Below are positions 4,922 through 6,270 of a stretch of DNA of 6,270 nucleotides, piece after piece (within the stretch, counting starts at the first letter, position 1; each line of letters opens with the position of its first letter). Source of the DNA: Lachnospiraceae bacterium (GTDB lineage: Bacteria; Bacillota; Clostridia; Lachnospirales; Lachnospiraceae); NCBI GenBank assembly GCA_003488965.1, contig DNJW01000397.1, positions 1 through 6,270 on the forward strand. Direction: 5' to 3'. The notes below the pieces were generated by a model. The model saw only the letters and a program-made list of their open reading frames with translations, was not told the DNA's origin and searched no databases. A program made the position numbers and the translations under genes.

Positions 4922-6172
4922 CTATCTGTCCATACACTGCAAATCATACCGGCACATCTCGCAGAAATTCTCCATCGTTCCCTGCGATACATATTCTCCG
5001 GCAACCTGTTTTACTCTTTCATATGCCAGTTCATTATAATAAAAGAAATCCTCTGTCGTTTCTTCCATATAAACGTTATAACCGCAGCGCATACTGTTGG
5101 CCTCCGGGGAAAAGGCATCCTTCAGCATCTCTTCCCGGTTTTCCTTCTGTATTCCTGCCTCCCATGCTCCTGGCATCATCATGCTGTTATTCTCTATTTC
5201 TTCACTGTTTTCCACCGAAAGTTCCATTGAAAGCCTTCCGTTTTTATTATATTCGTATCTGATATCCGGGAACACTTTGCAGAAGCTTTCCGTAAGAATT
5301 TTTTCCGTATCTTTTTTTACATATTGAGCCTGCGTCAGCGCCGCCTGAAGCTGCTGCCACTCTTCTTCCGTAAACAAAGGCTTTCCAGTTATACCGCAGA
5401 GTACATCCAGTATCCGTCTGGAACAGCGGGAGAACCATTCCGTATTATCCCGTTTTACTACATCTTCCAGTTTACTCTTCTCGGAAGATTTCATAGCATA
5501 GGCGATATCATAACAGCAAATATCCGGAACTGTCCCCACATTCGCATGGCCGATGGAAGGAAGCTCTTTGAACGCAATCCGCTCCGGAGCCGGAACCGCT
5601 TCGGACTTTGTTACCTTGCTGTAGGCCTTCTGGATAACCGCTTCATTTTCATATCCGTGCAGACCTGAAAAATGACAGTGTGCATAGGTATCCGCGTAAG
5701 TATGCAGCGCCATACCCAGACGCATCAGACTCTTCTTTCCTCTGTTCTCCTTTGCATCCCTTGCCGCTTCCTGCAGAATTTCCTGAATCAGCAGTCCGTT
5801 CTGCTCCTCCGCGCTGACGCAACGGTAATCCATCCGGGAAAAACCTGACGAATTCTCTATTTCCTTCAGATTTTTAGACGGTATAAAATGAAAAGGAGCA
5901 AGAGTATGTCTCTGATATCCATGGGAAACCGATTTCACCATATTAATCCCTGTGGGACAAGGAAGAAAATTCCAGGAACCGTCTTTCCGTTTCTGTGCCA
6001 GATTATTATCCATAAAAAAGGAAGGCGGAGTCTCCTTGATGATGACCCTGTTGGAAAGAAGAAAATCATCCACCATCTGCGAATAATGGGCAATAAGCTG
6101 CGCCTCTTCCTCCACAAATCCTGCCTTCGATGCCAATGTTTTTATTGTGTAATAGTGATAACTGATATTCAT
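4922..6172 (-). CDS. DUF6765 family protein, first gene of the GRE operon
   Basis: A 416-residue protein that I recognise as DUF6765-like, from an N-terminal H-Y-Y block (residues 6-8), an S-Q-x-V-D-D motif (31-36), a central HTYADTYAHCHFSG stretch (157-170) and a later P-S-I-G-H-A-N-V-G-T-x-P-D block (205-217). The spaced His/Asp residues (H157, D161, H165, H167, H209, D217) recall metal sites of the phospholipase C/P1-nuclease type. That comparison is inference, and the family has no established reaction. There is no signal peptide or membrane segment, so it is probably cytoplasmic. The C-terminal tail is rich in Cys (C404, C407, C413). I chose the ATG at 6172, preceded by AAAGGGG five bases upstream, over a GTG at 6220 that would place its start inside the leader. 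Its TAG stop lies just ahead of the ribosome site of the GRE gene, 13 nt from that gene's start, so the two are co-transcribed. Confidence 0.82.
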   Translation of the reverse strand: MNISYHYYTIKTLASKAGFVEEEAQLIAHYSQMVDDFLLSNRVIIKETPPSFFMDNNLAQKRKDGSWNFLPCPTGINMVKSVSHGYQRHTLAPFHFIPSKNLKEIENSSGFSRMDYRCVSAEEQNGLLIQEILQEAARDAKENRGKKSLMRLGMALHTYADTYAHCHFSGLHGYENEAVIQKAYSKVTKSEAVPAPERIAFKELPSIGHANVGTVPDICCYDIAYAMKSSEKSKLEDVVKRDNTEWFSRCSRRILDVLCGITGKPLFTEEEWQQLQAALTQAQYVKKDTEKILTESFCKVFPDIRYEYNKNGRLSMELSVENSEEIENNSMMMPGAWEAGIQKENREEMLKDAFSPEANSMRCGYNVYMEETTEDFFYYNELAYERVKQVAGEYVSQGTMENFCEMCRYDLQCMDR

Positions 6173-6217
6173 AATATCCCCTTTCTTGCCAAAATCTGCA
6201 AATTCTTGTTGGCTTCT

Positions 6218-6229
6218 CACAACGCTGTG
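6218..6229 (-). promoter_or_regulatory. Dyad CACA-N4-TGTG just downstream of the operon promoter
   Basis: CACAGCGTTGTG on the minus strand sits at about +6 to +17 relative to the predicted start. Its core ACAG..TTGT resembles the dyad in the blaI-like promoter at 1098-1110. It is an operator candidate only; the arms are short. Confidence 0.3.
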
Positions 6230-6241
6230 GCGTAATTTCCT

Positions 6242-6270
6242 ATTATATGAAAAATGCCGTATTTTGGCAT
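6242..6270 (-). promoter_or_regulatory. Candidate sigma-A promoter of the DUF6765-GRE operon
   Basis: Read on the minus strand, a perfect TATAAT (6242-6247) lies 17 nt downstream of ATGCCA (6265-6270), which matches four of six bases of TTGACA. The start point would be near 6235, giving a leader of about 62 nt before the ATG at 6172. The -35 is at the window edge, so upstream elements are not visible. Confidence 0.55.
6254..6270 (-). promoter_or_regulatory. Inverted repeat ATGCC-N7-GGCAT over the operon promoter
   Basis: On the minus strand ATGCCAAAATACGGCAT is a 5-bp perfect dyad with a 7-base centre, spanning the proposed -35 and part of the spacer. Its position suits an operator. It is followed by TTTTT, so it could instead be the terminator stem of an upstream gene, perhaps extending beyond the edge. 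Confidence 0.35.

Noticed and set aside
4909..5004. Longer GRE N-terminus beginning at 5004
   Set aside because: It would overlap the DUF6765 gene, and the Arg/Cys-rich residues do not fit the family. The ATG at 4908 has an excellent ribosome site.
4568..5230. A 220-codon plus-strand frame, with other plus-strand frames at 3601-3936, 4342-4836, 5324-5668 and 5888-6235
   Set aside because: All are antisense to well-supported genes, have low-complexity Ser/Pro/Arg/Ile-rich products, and are shadows of the minus-strand coding pattern.

Overview
The window looks like chromosomal DNA from an anaerobic, low-to-mid GC Firmicute, most likely a gut-type Clostridia/Lachnospiraceae. The reasons are strong AGGAGG ribosome sites, a TTG start, an oxygen-sensitive glycyl radical enzyme (GRE) with its radical SAM activase, and a BlaI-type repressor. 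This is judged from gene content and style; no taxonomic marker is present. All confident genes lie on the minus strand, so transcription runs from right to left.

Right to left: a sigma-A-like promoter sits at the right edge (about 6242-6270). It is followed by a tight four-gene operon: a DUF6765-type protein with a His/Asp metal-site-like motif (6172-4922), a GRE of the Cys-x-Glu (eliminase/dehydratase/decarboxylase) class (4908-2476), a small SCP2-like lipid-binding-fold protein (2483-1923), and the GRE activase (1930-1082). The DUF6765 stop lies 13 nt before the GRE start, inside whose strong ribosome site it falls, and the next two junctions each overlap by exactly 8 nt. The four genes are therefore probably co-transcribed and the last three translationally coupled. 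The likely logic is that the activase installs a radical on Gly776 of the GRE, the thiyl radical then forms on Cys445, and the SCP2-like protein serves as a subunit, chaperone or carrier for a hydrophobic substrate. The substrate cannot be read from the sequence. A GRE combined with an SCP2-like and a DUF6765 protein matches no characterised GRE system that I know of, and it is the main candidate for new biology here.

A consensus promoter (TTGACA, 18 nt, TATAAT) lies inside the 3' end of the activase gene and drives an orphan BlaI/MecI-family repressor (945-499). Its leader holds a near-perfect inverted repeat. No BlaR1/MecR1 sensor peptidase is visible. Similar ACAG-n-TTGT dyads occur at both promoters, so BlaI may control the GRE operon and itself (inference).

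The leftmost ~500 bases carry no confident gene. They hold a strongly structured element (295-429): a perfect 22-bp inverted repeat enclosing a second, roughly 20-bp imperfect hairpin, with a small hairpin beside it. This may be a MITE-like repeat or a structured RNA. A weak open frame runs off the left edge (177-1, minus).
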